Source of the DNA: Stakelama marina
Lineage (GTDB): Bacteria; Pseudomonadota; Alphaproteobacteria; Sphingomonadales; Sphingomonadaceae
NCBI RefSeq assembly: GCF_018122655.1
Contig: NZ_JAGRQC010000001.1
Span: 496,001-560,000 of the forward strand
DNA length: 64,000 nt
Reading direction: 5' to 3'
Made by a program: the position numbers and the translations under genes. Below the pieces are notes generated by a model. The model made no database searches. It saw nothing but the letters and a program-made list of their open reading frames with translations, and was not told where the DNA came from. Below, one piece after another: positions 17,356 through 27,950 of this stretch; position 1 is the first letter of the stretch, and each line of letters starts with the position of its first letter.

Positions 17356-19512
17356 GTGGCTAAGACGGCGCGGCGAACGATCTGGAAAGTGGCGATCGCT
17401 GGCGTCGTACTTGTCCCTGCAACCGCGCTCGGCGCGCTGCCGTCCAATGCGGCGCAGGCGAACGGCAATTCGGGGCAGTCGAGCGACGGAAAGCAGGCAA
17501 CCGCGGATGCGACCGCAGTGTCGCAGGCCGACGAACCGATTATCCCTGAAAACGAGTTCGACAAGGCGCTGCCGCCGCTGAGCGACAATATCAATGCTCC
17601 GCTGGAGCCGATGCCGGTGCCCGGCGCAACTTCACAGACGACTGGCACCACTCCCACCGGCGAGCTTGCTCCTCCGCAGCAGCTTCCCGACGAGAGTGAG
17701 CTGGCGCAGCCTTTGCCGCCCATCGATACGTTCGATTCGACACCTCCGCCCGAGATCGCAGGCGTTACCGACAATTCGAACGTAGAGATTTCCTATGACA
17801 CGGTGGTCCATGGTCTCGATCAGGTGGGGCTTGAGGGCCAGTTTCACGATCTTTCCGCGCTGGAGGACGGCGGCGGCAAGGCGGCGAACGCGACCATGGT
17901 TCGCGCGCGCGCGAAAGAGGACGAGGAACTTGCCGTCCGGCTGATGAAATCGATCGGCTATTACGACGGAACGGCGACCTCGAAGATCGAGCAGGTTACC
18001 GATCAGTCCGGGAAAGTTCGCGCCGTAATCAATGCCGATCCCGGCAAGCAATATACGCTTGGCTCGATCACGACCAAAGGTGACCCGACCACACCGGCCG
18101 GGCTGGTCGACAAGGCGTTGCCGCTGAAGGTCGGCGATCCGATAGAGGCCGATCGGGTGCAGGGTGCCGAGGCCAATGTCTCGCTGAAACTTCCGCAGGA
18201 AGGGTATCCGTTCTTCGAGCTGGGTGACCGCGACATCCTGCTCGACGGCCAAAGCTATACCGGCGCGTATACGCTGCCTTACACGCTGGGACCGCGCTCC
18301 TCATTCGGCGGGTATCGCACCAATGGCGACCTCGCGTTCAGCGCAGAGCATGTCGGCGTCCTGGCGCGCTTCGACCGCGGCGAGCTTTATGACGTGCGCA
18401 AGGTGGATGATCTGCGCAAGGCGCTGGTCGCCACCGGCCTGTTCTCCTCGGTATCGGTCAAACCCGTGCGCACCGGTAAAAAGGCGCCCGACGGTACCGA
18501 ATATGTGGATTTGCTGGTGCACCAGAATGCCGGGCCGCCGCGCACATTGGCAGCCGAAGCCGGATATAGCACGGGGCAGGGCATCCGGCTTCAGGGGTCG
18601 TGGACGCATCGCAACCTTTTCCCACCCGAAGGCGCGCTGATCGTAAAGGGCGTCGCCGGCACGCTGGAACAGGGTCTGAGTACGACGTTCCGCCGCTCCA
18701 ACGCCGGCAGGCGCGACCGTACCGTCACACTGGGCATATCGGCCAACCACAATAAATATGATGCCTATGAGGCATTTACCGGGTCGTTGTTCGGTAGAAT
18801 TTCCTACGATTCCACGCCGATCTGGCAGAAGCGGTTCACCTATGGCTATGGCTTCGAACTGATCGGTACCAATGAGGATGTGTATAATTTCGATGCCGGC
18901 GAGCGGCAGCGCAAGACCTTCGGAATCGCAGCGCTTCCTCTCACCGCCGGCTTCGATACGTCCGACGACCTGCTGAACCCGACCAGGGGCTTTCGCATCC
19001 ATGCCAATGTCAGCCCTGAAGCGGCGGTAAAGAGCGGCTTTCGCCCCTATTCGCGGATTACGCTGGAAGGGACGGGCTATTATCCGGTCAGTGACAGCCT
19101 CGTCATCGCCGGCCGGGCTAAGGTCGGGACGATTGCGGGGATCAGTCGCAACGACCTGCCGCCGTCGCGCCGTTATTATGCCGGCGGCGGCGGTTCGGTG
19201 CGCGGTTATGCCTATCAGTCGCTCGGCCCGCAGGCGCCCGACGGAAAGCCGATCGGCGGTTTGAGCTTCAACGAATTTTCGCTCGAGGCACGCTACCGGT
19301 TCGGCAATTTCGGGATCGTCCCCTTCGTTGATGCCGGCCAGTCCTACGACACTGTCTATCCACGCGGATCGGACCTCCGCTTCGGAGCGGGGCTGGGCGG
19401 TCGCTTCTATACCAATTTCGGACCACTTCGCGTGGACGTGGCGACGCCGATCAACAGGCGTAAGGGCGATCCGACGGTCGCGGTCTATATTTCGATCGGT
19501 CAGGCATTCTGA
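17356..19512 (+). CDS. tamA: TamA-type Omp85 outer-membrane assembly protein
   Basis: Outer-membrane Omp85 protein, partner of TamB in autotransporter and lipid-linked assembly. I start at GTG 17356, giving 718 residues and a clean signal peptide (KTARRTIWKVAIAGVVLVPA, then ALG). ATGs at 17221 and 17257 are alternatives that would put about 33-45 residues before the signal. A Pro-rich, low-complexity stretch (about residues 60-130) follows, then POTRA repeats and the 16-strand barrel from about residue 385. The barrel includes GGGGSVRGYAYQSLGP and the VRGY lid-lock type motif, and ends in Phe (ISIGQAF). The stop overlaps the tamB start by one base. Confidence 0.88.
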   Translation: MAKTARRTIWKVAIAGVVLVPATALGALPSNAAQANGNSGQSSDGKQATADATAVSQADEPIIPENEFDKALPPLSDNINAPLEPMPVPGATSQTTGTTPTGELAPPQQLPDESELAQPLPPIDTFDSTPPPEIAGVTDNSNVEISYDTVVHGLDQVGLEGQFHDLSALEDGGGKAANATMVRARAKEDEELAVRLMKSIGYYDGTATSKIEQVTDQSGKVRAVINADPGKQYTLGSITTKGDPTTPAGLVDKALPLKVGDPIEADRVQGAEANVSLKLPQEGYPFFELGDRDILLDGQSYTGAYTLPYTLGPRSSFGGYRTNGDLAFSAEHVGVLARFDRGELYDVRKVDDLRKALVATGLFSSVSVKPVRTGKKAPDGTEYVDLLVHQNAGPPRTLAAEAGYSTGQGIRLQGSWTHRNLFPPEGALIVKGVAGTLEQGLSTTFRRSNAGRRDRTVTLGISANHNKYDAYEAFTGSLFGRISYDSTPIWQKRFTYGYGFELIGTNEDVYNFDAGERQRKTFGIAALPLTAGFDTSDDLLNPTRGFRIHANVSPEAAVKSGFRPYSRITLEGTGYYPVSDSLVIAGRAKVGTIAGISRNDLPPSRRYYAGGGGSVRGYAYQSLGPQAPDGKPIGGLSFNEFSLEARYRFGNFGIVPFVDAGQSYDTVYPRGSDLRFGAGLGGRFYTNFGPLRVDVATPINRRKGDPTVAVYISIGQAF

Positions 19513-22500
19513 TGGCCGAGGATACAACCCCCGAAGACACGCCCGCAGGCGATGAAGTCGTGGTCGTCACGCGGCGTCCGTTGTGGCAGCGTATCGCAAA
19601 ATGGTTCGGCATCGCGCTGGCGGGCCTCGCGCTTCTTGTCGTGCTGCTTTTCACCGGGTTGAACACCGATTTCGGCAAACGCTTCATTGCCGACAAGATT
19701 GGCGGAATCACGACGGCGTCGGGCCTGAACGTCAAGGTCGGGCGGATCGACGGATCGATCTATGGGCGCATGATCCTGCGCGACGTTCGCGTCAGGGATC
19801 CAAAGGGCGTTTTCCTGTCATCGCCGAAAATTACGCTCGACTGGCGACCCTTCGCTTATGTCAACAACCATATCGATGTGCGTGAATTGTCGAGCCCACT
19901 GGTGCGCCTCGATCGCCTGCCGCAACTGAAATCGACGGGACCCAGCAACAAGCCGCTGCTCCCCAATATCGACATTGACGTCAACAAGCTGGCGATCGAC
20001 CGGATCGATATCGGTGCACCGGTAACCGGTCAGCGCCACATCGCACGCGTTTCCGGGCAGGTGCATATTGCCGACCGGCGCGCGCAGATTCTGGCCCATG
20101 CCGCGACGTTGCGTGCGCAGGGTGTTGCGGGTGGCGATCGGTTGGCATTGAAGCTCGATGCCGTGCCCGATGCCAACAGGCTCGATATCGATATGCAACT
20201 TCGGGCGCCCAGAAACGGATTGATCGGCGGACTGGCAAAGCTCGATGCGCCGCTGGCATTGTCGGTCGAGGGGCAGGGCAGTTGGCAGGCGTGGAACGGT
20301 CGGGTGAATGGAACGCTCGGCGGAAAGTCGCTCGCAAATCTTCGGATTGCCGAACAAAATGGGACGTTTCAGGTCCGCGGGGACGCGCACCCGGGCTTGT
20401 ACCTGAAAGGCCCGGTCGAGCGACTGACCTCTCCGAAACTTGCCATCGCGCTCGACGCGACGCTCGACCAGCGCAAGGCCGATACGCGGCTGCGCCTGCG
20501 CTCGGATGCGTTTTCGCTATCGACCCGGGGGTTGATCGATCTGGCGAATAACCGTTTCGGCGACTTCCGCGCCGAAGCACTGCTCCTGAAGCCAGCACTC
20601 ATCGCGCCAAAGCTTCGGGGGCGTTCGGTGCGCGCGGCGCTCGCGCTGAACGGACCGTTCAAGACGCCGACCGTCGATTACAAGATCCAGGCGGGGGCGA
20701 TCGGCTTTGGCAATACCGTCGTCGAACAGCTCTATGCCGAGGGCCAGGCGAAGGTCGACGCCAACCATATCCTGATCCCGGTCAACGCTCGAGCTCGCGC
20801 GGTCACGGGATTGAACGCCGCTGCTGGCGGGCTTTTGCACAACGTCCGGATCAACGGCGATCTGGCGATCAACGGATCGAAGGTGCTGTCGGACAATCTG
20901 CGGCTGCGCAGCGACAATATCGACGCGACGGCGATCGTCGTCGCCGACACTGCCACGGGGCGATATACCGGCGCGCTGAAGGGTCGGGTCAACGATTATC
21001 GTGTCGACAGTATCGGCATCCTGAATCTCCAGACCGATGCCGATCTCTATTCGGCGCCCAAGGGCGGCTTTGGCATCCGTGGCCGGGTCGTCGCGCGCAC
21101 CCAGCGCATCTTCAACAACGGTGCGCGCAATTTCCTTGGCGGCAACGCCTATGCGCGCGTCGACGTCGATTATACGCCCGCCGGTGTCATCAAATTCTCG
21201 AACCTGCGGGTAAATGCCCCCGATTTCCACGTAACGAGTGGAGCAGGTCAATATGACCCCGCCGGGCCGTTGCTGGTCAACGCCGATGCCTATTCCAAGG
21301 CGTATGGACCCCTGCACGCGCGCGTCAGCGGAAGCCTGACCGCACCCGTCGTTCTGCTGCGCGCGCCGCGGCCCGGACTGGGCGTGGGCCTCGTCGATCT
21401 GGAGGCTCGCGTGCGCGGCAAGGGCGGCGCATATGCCGTCAGTGCAAAGGGCGGCACGAACTACGGCCCGTTCAACGCCGACTTGCTGGTTCAGACGGGA
21501 AAAGCGCTTTCGGTTGATATCCGCAGCGGCCGTTTCGCCGGCATGGATTTGAAGGGACGTGTTCAGCAAACCGGCGCGGGTCCCTTTGTCGGCCGTGTCG
21601 ATTTCGCCGGATCGGGCGTCAACGGTCAGGCACAGCTGAGCGCCGCCGGTCAGTATCAACGCGCCGACATTAAGGCACGCGCGAGCAACGCCAAAATCCC
21701 CGGGGCGGCGGGTATGACGATCGGTCGCGCGATTATCGACGCGACCGCCACGCTGTACCCCAAGGCGCCCGAGGTTCAGGGCGACGCGCAGATCGCAAAT
21801 TTCGAAATGGGCAAATTCGTGATCGCGAAGGCCCGCGCGAAGGTGAAGTATCGGGGCGGCAACGGCACCGCGCAACTGGTCGCCAACGGGTCTTCGGGCG
21901 TGCCGTTCGAGCTTGCGGCGAATGCTCGCCTGAACCCTGACGATTATCTGGTTGCGCTGAAAGGCAGCGCGAACGGCATCGGCTTCAAGACTGCTGATGC
22001 AATGCGCATCCGCAAGACCGGTGGCAGCTATCAGCTGCTTCCGACCCGGATCGACCTCGACAAGGGAGCGATGCGGATTGCCGGGACCTATGGAAACGGA
22101 ATGTCGATACAGACGCGGCTCGACAAGCTCGACCTTTCGGTCGTCAACGCCTTTGTGCCCGATCTCGGCATCGGCGGTACGGCGACCGGGAGTCTGGATT
22201 TTGCAAAGCCCAGCGGCGCGAGCTTTCCCAAGGCGGATGCGCGGCTGAACATCGCCAATTTTCAGCGCTCAAGCATCGCGACAGTATCCAAGCCGGTGAA
22301 CATCGAATTTGTCGGCAAGCTGTTGCCCGACGGCGGCGATGCGCGGGCGCTTGTCAAGCGTGGCACGACGACGGTCGGTCGGATGGTTGCGACGCTGCGT
22401 CCCCTGCCGCCGGGGGCGGGATCATGGGTGACCCGGCTGATGTCCGCGCCGCTATCGGGAGGCATCCGGTATAACGGGCCCTCGGGCGTATTGTTTTCCT

Positions 22501-23735
22501 TTGCCGGATTTGCCGATCAGCAGATGTCGGGTCCGATCGCGGTGGCCGCCGATTTTGGCGGGCGCGTTCAGTCGCCGCAGCTCACCGGGATCGTCCATTC
22601 GAGCGGCCTGACATATCAGAACGAAACCTATGGCACTCGCCTGACCAATATGAAGATCGACGGCCGTTTCACGAACGACCGTTTCGAGCTCAACCAGCTC
22701 ACCGCGAATGCGGGTGACGGCACGATCGAAGCGCAGGGTCATGTCGGATTGTCATCGAATGCAGGATTTCCAATCGACATCGTGGCGAAGCTTGACGATG
22801 CGCGTCTGGCCAAAAGCGACGGTCTCGGTGCGACCGCGACCGGTCAGCTTCGCGTTCAGAACGATCCGGGCAACAGCGCTTCGATCACCGGTGATCTCAC
22901 GATACCCGAGGCGCGGTACAAGATCATTCGGCAGGGATCGGCCGAGGTGCCCGAACTGACCGGTGTGCGACGCAAGGGACAGAAACCGACCAGCCCCGAC
23001 CAGTCGGGTGGGCTGCCAGGACTCTTCAAGCTGAACATCCGCATTCATGCCAACGATCGGCTTTACGTGTCGGGCATGGGGCTAGAATCGGAATGGCAGG
23101 CCGATCTGCGTGTTCGCGGCACCTCCGCCAATCCGCGGGTCAGCGGAACGATGCAGGTCGTGCGCGGCACCTATTCCTTTGCCGGAAAGCGGTTCGAGCT
23201 CAATCGCGGGGTCGTCAGCTTCGAAGGCGGGGCGATCAGCAACCCGCAGCTCAACATCCAGGCGACAACGACTGCGGAAGGCATAACCGCGATCCTGAAT
23301 ATCACCGGTAGCGCGCAAAACCCCCAGATCGCGTTCACTTCCACACCGGCCTTGCCGCAGGAAGAGGTCGTTTCGCGGCTTCTGTTCGGAAGTTCGGTAA
23401 CCAATCTTTCGGCGACGCAGGCGATCCAGCTTGCCGCGGCGCTGAATTCGCTCCGCGGTTCGGGCGGCGGACTCAATCCGCTTGGCAAGCTTCGCTCGGC
23501 GACCGGTATCGACAGATTGCGCATTCTGGGAAGCGATCAGGCGAGCGGACGCGGTACTGCACTCGCTGCCGGTAAGTATCTGACCGATAATATTTATGTC
23601 GAGATCATCACCGATGCGAAGGGCTTCACGGCCACCCAACTCGAAATCTCGCTTACCAAGGCACTCAGTATCCTGTCGCACACCAGCTCGTTCGGTGGTT
23701 CGGGCGCGAGCATTCGCTACTCGAAGGACTACTGA
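19512..23735 (+). CDS. tamB: TamB-type translocation and assembly module protein
   Basis: 1407-residue AsmA-like/TamB bridge protein. One N-terminal membrane anchor is seen (residues about 33-55, IALAGLALLVVLLFTGL). It is followed by a very long run of beta-rich repeats that in relatives forms a hydrophobic groove across the periplasm, and by the conserved TamB (DUF490) C-terminal domain. That domain includes GTMQVVRGTYSFAGKRF, LNRGVVSFEGG, LPQEEVVSRLLFG and the terminal GASIRYSKDY. It works with TamA, encoded immediately upstream with a one-base TGATG overlap, so the two are a translationally coupled operon. Confidence 0.93.
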   Translation: MAEDTTPEDTPAGDEVVVVTRRPLWQRIAKWFGIALAGLALLVVLLFTGLNTDFGKRFIADKIGGITTASGLNVKVGRIDGSIYGRMILRDVRVRDPKGVFLSSPKITLDWRPFAYVNNHIDVRELSSPLVRLDRLPQLKSTGPSNKPLLPNIDIDVNKLAIDRIDIGAPVTGQRHIARVSGQVHIADRRAQILAHAATLRAQGVAGGDRLALKLDAVPDANRLDIDMQLRAPRNGLIGGLAKLDAPLALSVEGQGSWQAWNGRVNGTLGGKSLANLRIAEQNGTFQVRGDAHPGLYLKGPVERLTSPKLAIALDATLDQRKADTRLRLRSDAFSLSTRGLIDLANNRFGDFRAEALLLKPALIAPKLRGRSVRAALALNGPFKTPTVDYKIQAGAIGFGNTVVEQLYAEGQAKVDANHILIPVNARARAVTGLNAAAGGLLHNVRINGDLAINGSKVLSDNLRLRSDNIDATAIVVADTATGRYTGALKGRVNDYRVDSIGILNLQTDADLYSAPKGGFGIRGRVVARTQRIFNNGARNFLGGNAYARVDVDYTPAGVIKFSNLRVNAPDFHVTSGAGQYDPAGPLLVNADAYSKAYGPLHARVSGSLTAPVVLLRAPRPGLGVGLVDLEARVRGKGGAYAVSAKGGTNYGPFNADLLVQTGKALSVDIRSGRFAGMDLKGRVQQTGAGPFVGRVDFAGSGVNGQAQLSAAGQYQRADIKARASNAKIPGAAGMTIGRAIIDATATLYPKAPEVQGDAQIANFEMGKFVIAKARAKVKYRGGNGTAQLVANGSSGVPFELAANARLNPDDYLVALKGSANGIGFKTADAMRIRKTGGSYQLLPTRIDLDKGAMRIAGTYGNGMSIQTRLDKLDLSVVNAFVPDLGIGGTATGSLDFAKPSGASFPKADARLNIANFQRSSIATVSKPVNIEFVGKLLPDGGDARALVKRGTTTVGRMVATLRPLPPGAGSWVTRLMSAPLSGGIRYNGPSGVLFSFAGFADQQMSGPIAVAADFGGRVQSPQLTGIVHSSGLTYQNETYGTRLTNMKIDGRFTNDRFELNQLTANAGDGTIEAQGHVGLSSNAGFPIDIVAKLDDARLAKSDGLGATATGQLRVQNDPGNSASITGDLTIPEARYKIIRQGSAEVPELTGVRRKGQKPTSPDQSGGLPGLFKLNIRIHANDRLYVSGMGLESEWQADLRVRGTSANPRVSGTMQVVRGTYSFAGKRFELNRGVVSFEGGAISNPQLNIQATTTAEGITAILNITGSAQNPQIAFTSTPALPQEEVVSRLLFGSSVTNLSATQAIQLAAALNSLRGSGGGLNPLGKLRSATGIDRLRILGSDQASGRGTALAAGKYLTDNIYVEIITDAKGFTATQLEISLTKALSILSHTSSFGGSGASIRYSKDY

Positions 23736-23797
23736 CCAACCTCCGCTCTTCCGTTGCAAAGCGAAATCGAATATTCGGTATCGTGGGAGAGACGAAA

Positions 23798-25294
23798 ATG
23801 GACATCGAGCATTTCGACGTTGTCGTGGTCGGGGCGGGGATCTCGGGGATCGGCGCGGGCTACCATCTTCAGGCGAAATCGCCTGACCGCAGCTATGTTA
23901 TCCTGGAAGGGAGGGAACGGCTTGGCGGCACCTGGGACCTGTTCCGTTATCCCGGGATTCGCTCGGATTCCGACATGTACACGCTGGGATATTCGTTCCG
24001 GCCATGGACGAATGCGAAGGCGATTGCCGACGGCCCTTCGATCCTCGAATATCTGGAAGATACCGCCGCCGATTACGGCATCGATCGGCATATCCGGTAC
24101 CAGCACCGCGTCGTAAGCGCTGCATGGTCGACCGAAGATGCGGCATGGACCGTGGTCGCTCAGCGCGGACCGGAAAACGAAGAGGTGCGCTATACCTGCA
24201 ACTTCCTTTTCATGTGCTCGGGCTATTACAACTATGCCAAGGGACATGCGCCGGAATTCGCGGGTAGCGAGGATTTTACCGGCGAGATCGTCCACCCCCA
24301 GTTCTGGCCAGAGAATCTCGATTATTCGGGGAAGCATGTCGTCGTGATTGGCAGTGGTGCGACAGCGGTTACGCTTGTGCCCGAAATGGCCAAATCGGCA
24401 GCGCATGTCACGATGCTGCAGCGGTCGCCGACCTATATCGTTGCGCGTCCGTCGGAGGACAAACTCGCCAACTGGTTGCGTTCAAAATTGCCCGCCAAGG
24501 TCGCCTACGGCCTGACGCGCTGGAAGAATGTGATCCTGCAGCAGATTTTCTACCGGCTTGCGCGCAAGAAGCCCGAAAAGACGAAGGAACGCCTGATCGA
24601 CATGGTCCGCGATGAACTCGGGGCCGATTACGACGTCGCTACGCATTTCACGCCGAGCTATAATCCCTGGGACCAGCGGTTGTGCCTGGTGCCCGATGCA
24701 GACCTTTTCGCCTCGATCCGTGACGGTTCGGCATCGGTGGTTACCGGCCATATCGACCGTTTTACCGAGACGGGCATCCGCCTCAAATCGGGCGAGCAAA
24801 TCGACGCCGATATCATCGTGACCGCGACCGGGCTGGAACTGCAGTTGATGAGCGACCTCGATTTCTCGGTCGACGGGAAGAAGGTCGATCCGGCGAAATC
24901 GCTGAATTACAAGGGGATGATGTATTCGGATATTCCCAATCTGGCTTCGTCGTTCGGCTATACCAACGCGTCCTGGACGCTGAAGGCGGATCTGACCTGC
25001 AACTATGTCTGCAGGCTGCTCAACACCATGAAATCACGTGGGCTTCGGCAATGTACGCCGCGAGTGGAAGGCGACGTCGAAGAAGAGCCGTTCCTCGATT
25101 TCACCTCGGGCTATGTCCAGCGCGCGATCGATCGTTTTCCCAAGCAGGGCACGACCAAGCCCTGGCGGGTGCATCAGAACTATACGCTGGACGTTCTGTC
25201 ACTGAAATTCGGGTCGATCGACGATCACATGGAATTTTCGAATCCCGTTCCCAAAACGGCTCCGGCAGCCGGGCCGGAGGCGGTCCCGGCATAA
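23798..25294 (+). CDS. Flavin-containing Baeyer-Villiger-type monooxygenase
   Basis: FAD- and NADPH-dependent monooxygenase, 498 residues. The FAD site is VVVVGAGISGIGAGYHL at residues about 8-24, and the NADPH site is VVVIGSGATAVTL. Between them lies FTGEIVHPQFWP, which matches the Baeyer-Villiger fingerprint FxGxxxHxxxW[P/D]. Such enzymes insert oxygen next to a ketone or oxidise soft heteroatoms; the substrate here is unknown. ATG 23798 follows GGGAGAGACG. Its close relatives are the EthA-like group judging by length and the VTGHIDRFTETGI region. It stands alone between tamB and the ots genes. Confidence 0.88.
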   Translation: MDIEHFDVVVVGAGISGIGAGYHLQAKSPDRSYVILEGRERLGGTWDLFRYPGIRSDSDMYTLGYSFRPWTNAKAIADGPSILEYLEDTAADYGIDRHIRYQHRVVSAAWSTEDAAWTVVAQRGPENEEVRYTCNFLFMCSGYYNYAKGHAPEFAGSEDFTGEIVHPQFWPENLDYSGKHVVVIGSGATAVTLVPEMAKSAAHVTMLQRSPTYIVARPSEDKLANWLRSKLPAKVAYGLTRWKNVILQQIFYRLARKKPEKTKERLIDMVRDELGADYDVATHFTPSYNPWDQRLCLVPDADLFASIRDGSASVVTGHIDRFTETGIRLKSGEQIDADIIVTATGLELQLMSDLDFSVDGKKVDPAKSLNYKGMMYSDIPNLASSFGYTNASWTLKADLTCNYVCRLLNTMKSRGLRQCTPRVEGDVEEEPFLDFTSGYVQRAIDRFPKQGTTKPWRVHQNYTLDVLSLKFGSIDDHMEFSNPVPKTAPAAGPEAVPA

Positions 25295-25371
25295 AATCTC
25301 ACCTCCCGGCGGTTTATTCCGCAACGCAGCGACGTTACGAACGTTCGGCACTTTCGGGAGGCACTGCTTTT

Positions 25372-26154
25372 ATGACCAACGCCGCGACCAACGCGCCGCA
25401 GACCGACGGAATCGGCGCGCTGGCGAATCCGCCACGTGATCTCTTGCGAGGCTCCAGCCTGTTTCTCGATTTCGACGGGACGCTCGTTGAAATCGCTGCG
25501 CGCCCCGACGGCATAGAGGTGGATGCGCGGCTGCGCTCGCTCGTGAAACATCTGGCTGCGGCGCTTGATGGGCGGTTGGCGATCGTCAGCGGACGACCCA
25601 TGCAATCCATCGCCGAATATCTGGGCGAAGGCTTTGCGGTCAGTGGGAGCCACGGCCTCGAAATGCGCTGGGCCGATGGCAGGGAAGTCGTACCGGCCCG
25701 GCCGGACGGACTCGATACCGCAACAGCGGAACTGAAAGCGTTCGCCGAACACTGGGATGGTGTGCTGATCGAGGAAAAACCATTTGGCGTTGGCCTTCAC
25801 TATCGCGAGGCTGCAGCAGAAGCAGAAGATGCGTCGCGTTTGCTGGTGGAGCAATTGGCGGATGCCACCGGGCTGAAGCTGCAGGCCGGAAAGAAAGTGT
25901 TCGAACTCCGTCTCGCCGGTGCGCACAAGGGGGCTGCGATCGCGGCGTTCATGGACACACCGCCCTTTGCCGGCAGCAGTCCTGTATTTCTGGGAGATGA
26001 CGTGACGGACGAGGACGGGTTCGAGGCCGTCGCCCAACTCGGCGGCGCTGGAATACTTGTCGGTGATGTCAGGCCGACTCTGGCACGCTACCGACTGGAC
26101 GATGTCACCGCGACACTCGATTGGCTCGAAGCGGCCAAGGAGGCGCTACGGTGA
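25372..26154 (+). CDS. otsB: Trehalose-6-phosphate phosphatase
   Basis: HAD-superfamily phosphatase that converts trehalose 6-phosphate to trehalose. 260 residues. HAD motif I is FLDFDGTLVE with D33 (nucleophile) and D35, motif II is AIVSGRP, and motif IV is FLGDDVTDEDGF. The GSHGLEMRW cap motif is also present. ATG 25372 follows CGGGAGGCA. The gene opens a three-gene trehalose operon and overlaps the GH15 gene as GTGA. The 77-base leader contains a perfect 10-base palindrome (25338-25347, CGAACGTTCG) of unknown meaning. Confidence 0.93.
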   Translation: MTNAATNAPQTDGIGALANPPRDLLRGSSLFLDFDGTLVEIAARPDGIEVDARLRSLVKHLAAALDGRLAIVSGRPMQSIAEYLGEGFAVSGSHGLEMRWADGREVVPARPDGLDTATAELKAFAEHWDGVLIEEKPFGVGLHYREAAAEAEDASRLLVEQLADATGLKLQAGKKVFELRLAGAHKGAAIAAFMDTPPFAGSSPVFLGDDVTDEDGFEAVAQLGGAGILVGDVRPTLARYRLDDVTATLDWLEAAKEALR

Positions 26155-27950
26155 GTGCAGCATCACTTGATCTATATCCCATCGGCAACTGCCAGGTCAG
26201 CGCGCTGATCGACCGTCAGGCGCGGCTGGTCTGGGGATGTGTGCCCCGCTTTGACGGCGATCCCGTCTTTTCCTCCCTGCTTAACGGGCACGACCCTGCG
26301 GCGGAGGATGCGGGTGGTCTGTGGGCGATCGACCTCGAAGACTGTGTGAAGGTCGAACAGGAATATATCCGTAACACGCCGGTCCTCGTCAGTACGCTGA
26401 CAGACCATCATGGCAATGCCGTCGAACTGATTGATTTCTGTCCGCGCTTCAAACGACTGGGGCGAACCTATCGGCCGGTATCCTTCGCCAGGATCGTGCG
26501 CCCCGTGCACGGGAGCCCGCGCGTGCGCGTCCGGCTACGTCCGACGCGGAACTGGGGTGACCCCAATGTTCGCAGGACGAGCGGGTCGAACCATATTCGC
26601 TACATGCTCGACGGGTTGCAGTTGCGCCTCTCGACCAATGCGCCCGTAGGGCTGGTGAACGAAGAACGCGCCTTTCGCGTCGAACGCCCGCTGCATTTCT
26701 TCCTCGGCCCTGACGAGAGTTTTTCGGGCGATATCTCCACGAGTGTCGAGGAGATGCTCAACTACACCGTATATCACTGGCAGGATTGGGCGCGCGGACT
26801 CGCCACGCCGCTCGAATGGCAGGATGTCGTGATCCGGTCGGCCATCACGCTGAAACTCTGCCAGTATGAGGAGACGGGCGCGATCGTCGCTGCGCTTACC
26901 ACCTCGATCCCCGAGCATGAAGGATCGCAGCGCAACTGGGACTATCGCTACTGCTGGATTCGCGACGCCTATTATACCGTACAGGCGCTCAACCGCGTTG
27001 GCGCGCTCGATGTCCTCGAAAGCTATCTCGGCTATCTGCGCAACATCGTCGATGAGGCCGAGGGCGGCTTCATTCAGCCGCTATACGGGCTACTCGGAGA
27101 AACCATCCTGCCGGAGACAGAGGCGTCCCGGCTGGCGGGGTATCGGGGGATGGGGCCGGTGCGGGTCGGGAACCAGGCCCATGAACAGGTCCAGCACGAC
27201 GCCTATGGCCAGATCGTACTGTCCAATGTGCAGGCGTTTTTCGACCATCGCCTGTTCCGTATCGCCGGCGAGGAGGATTTCGAATCGCTGGAACGCATCG
27301 GCGAACGGGCATGGGAAGTGTATGACAAGCCCGATGCGGGTCTTTGGGAGCTGCGCACCCGTCAATCGGTCCATACCTATTCCGCGGCGATGTGCTGGGC
27401 GGCGTGCGACCGGCTCGCCAATGCTGCGGAGCGTCTGAAGCTTCCCGACCGTCAGAAATTCTGGCGAGAACGTGCCGATACGATGCGCGACACGATCGAG
27501 AAATCGGCGTGGCGCGAAAAGGGCAATCACATGTCCGCGACGTTCAGCGGCGACGATCTCGATGCAAGCCTGTTGCAGCTGCTGGAGTTGAAGTTCGTCT
27601 CTCCCGACGACGAACGGTTTCGCGGTACGCTGGAAGCGACCGAGCGGGGACTTCGCCGAGGGTCGCATATGCTGCGCTATGCGACCGAAGACGATTTCGG
27701 CCTGCCCGAAACGGCATTCAATGTCTGCACCTTCTGGTTGATCGAGGCGCTTCATTTCACCGGTAGAAATGCCGATGCTCGCGAACTTTTCGAAGAAATG
27801 TTATCGCGGCGCACCGCTGCCGGATTGCTTTCCGAAGATATTGATCCGGTCAGCGGAGAATTGTGGGGGAACTACCCGCAAACCTATTCGCTGGTTGGCA
27901 TGATTAATTGTGCGGTCTTGCTGAGCAAACCTTGGAGCGCCATCCGATGA
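26151..27950 (+). CDS. Glycoside hydrolase family 15 protein (possible trehalase)
   Basis: 599-residue GH15 enzyme with an N-terminal beta-sandwich (about 1-240) and an (alpha/alpha)6 barrel. Characteristic stretches are SQRNWDYRYCWIRDAYYT, GFIQPLYGLLGETILPETE, RVGNQAHEQVQHDAYGQ and the C-terminal ATEDDFGLPETAFNVCTFW. GH15 includes glucoamylases and, in mycobacteria, trehalases. Being locked between otsB and otsA by 4-base overlaps on both sides, a trehalose-hydrolysing or trehalose-linked role is more likely than starch use. That is inference. GTG 26151 is the start because it overlaps the otsB stop. Confidence 0.85.
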   Translation: MSAASLDLYPIGNCQVSALIDRQARLVWGCVPRFDGDPVFSSLLNGHDPAAEDAGGLWAIDLEDCVKVEQEYIRNTPVLVSTLTDHHGNAVELIDFCPRFKRLGRTYRPVSFARIVRPVHGSPRVRVRLRPTRNWGDPNVRRTSGSNHIRYMLDGLQLRLSTNAPVGLVNEERAFRVERPLHFFLGPDESFSGDISTSVEEMLNYTVYHWQDWARGLATPLEWQDVVIRSAITLKLCQYEETGAIVAALTTSIPEHEGSQRNWDYRYCWIRDAYYTVQALNRVGALDVLESYLGYLRNIVDEAEGGFIQPLYGLLGETILPETEASRLAGYRGMGPVRVGNQAHEQVQHDAYGQIVLSNVQAFFDHRLFRIAGEEDFESLERIGERAWEVYDKPDAGLWELRTRQSVHTYSAAMCWAACDRLANAAERLKLPDRQKFWRERADTMRDTIEKSAWREKGNHMSATFSGDDLDASLLQLLELKFVSPDDERFRGTLEATERGLRRGSHMLRYATEDDFGLPETAFNVCTFWLIEALHFTGRNADARELFEEMLSRRTAAGLLSEDIDPVSGELWGNYPQTYSLVGMINCAVLLSKPWSAIR

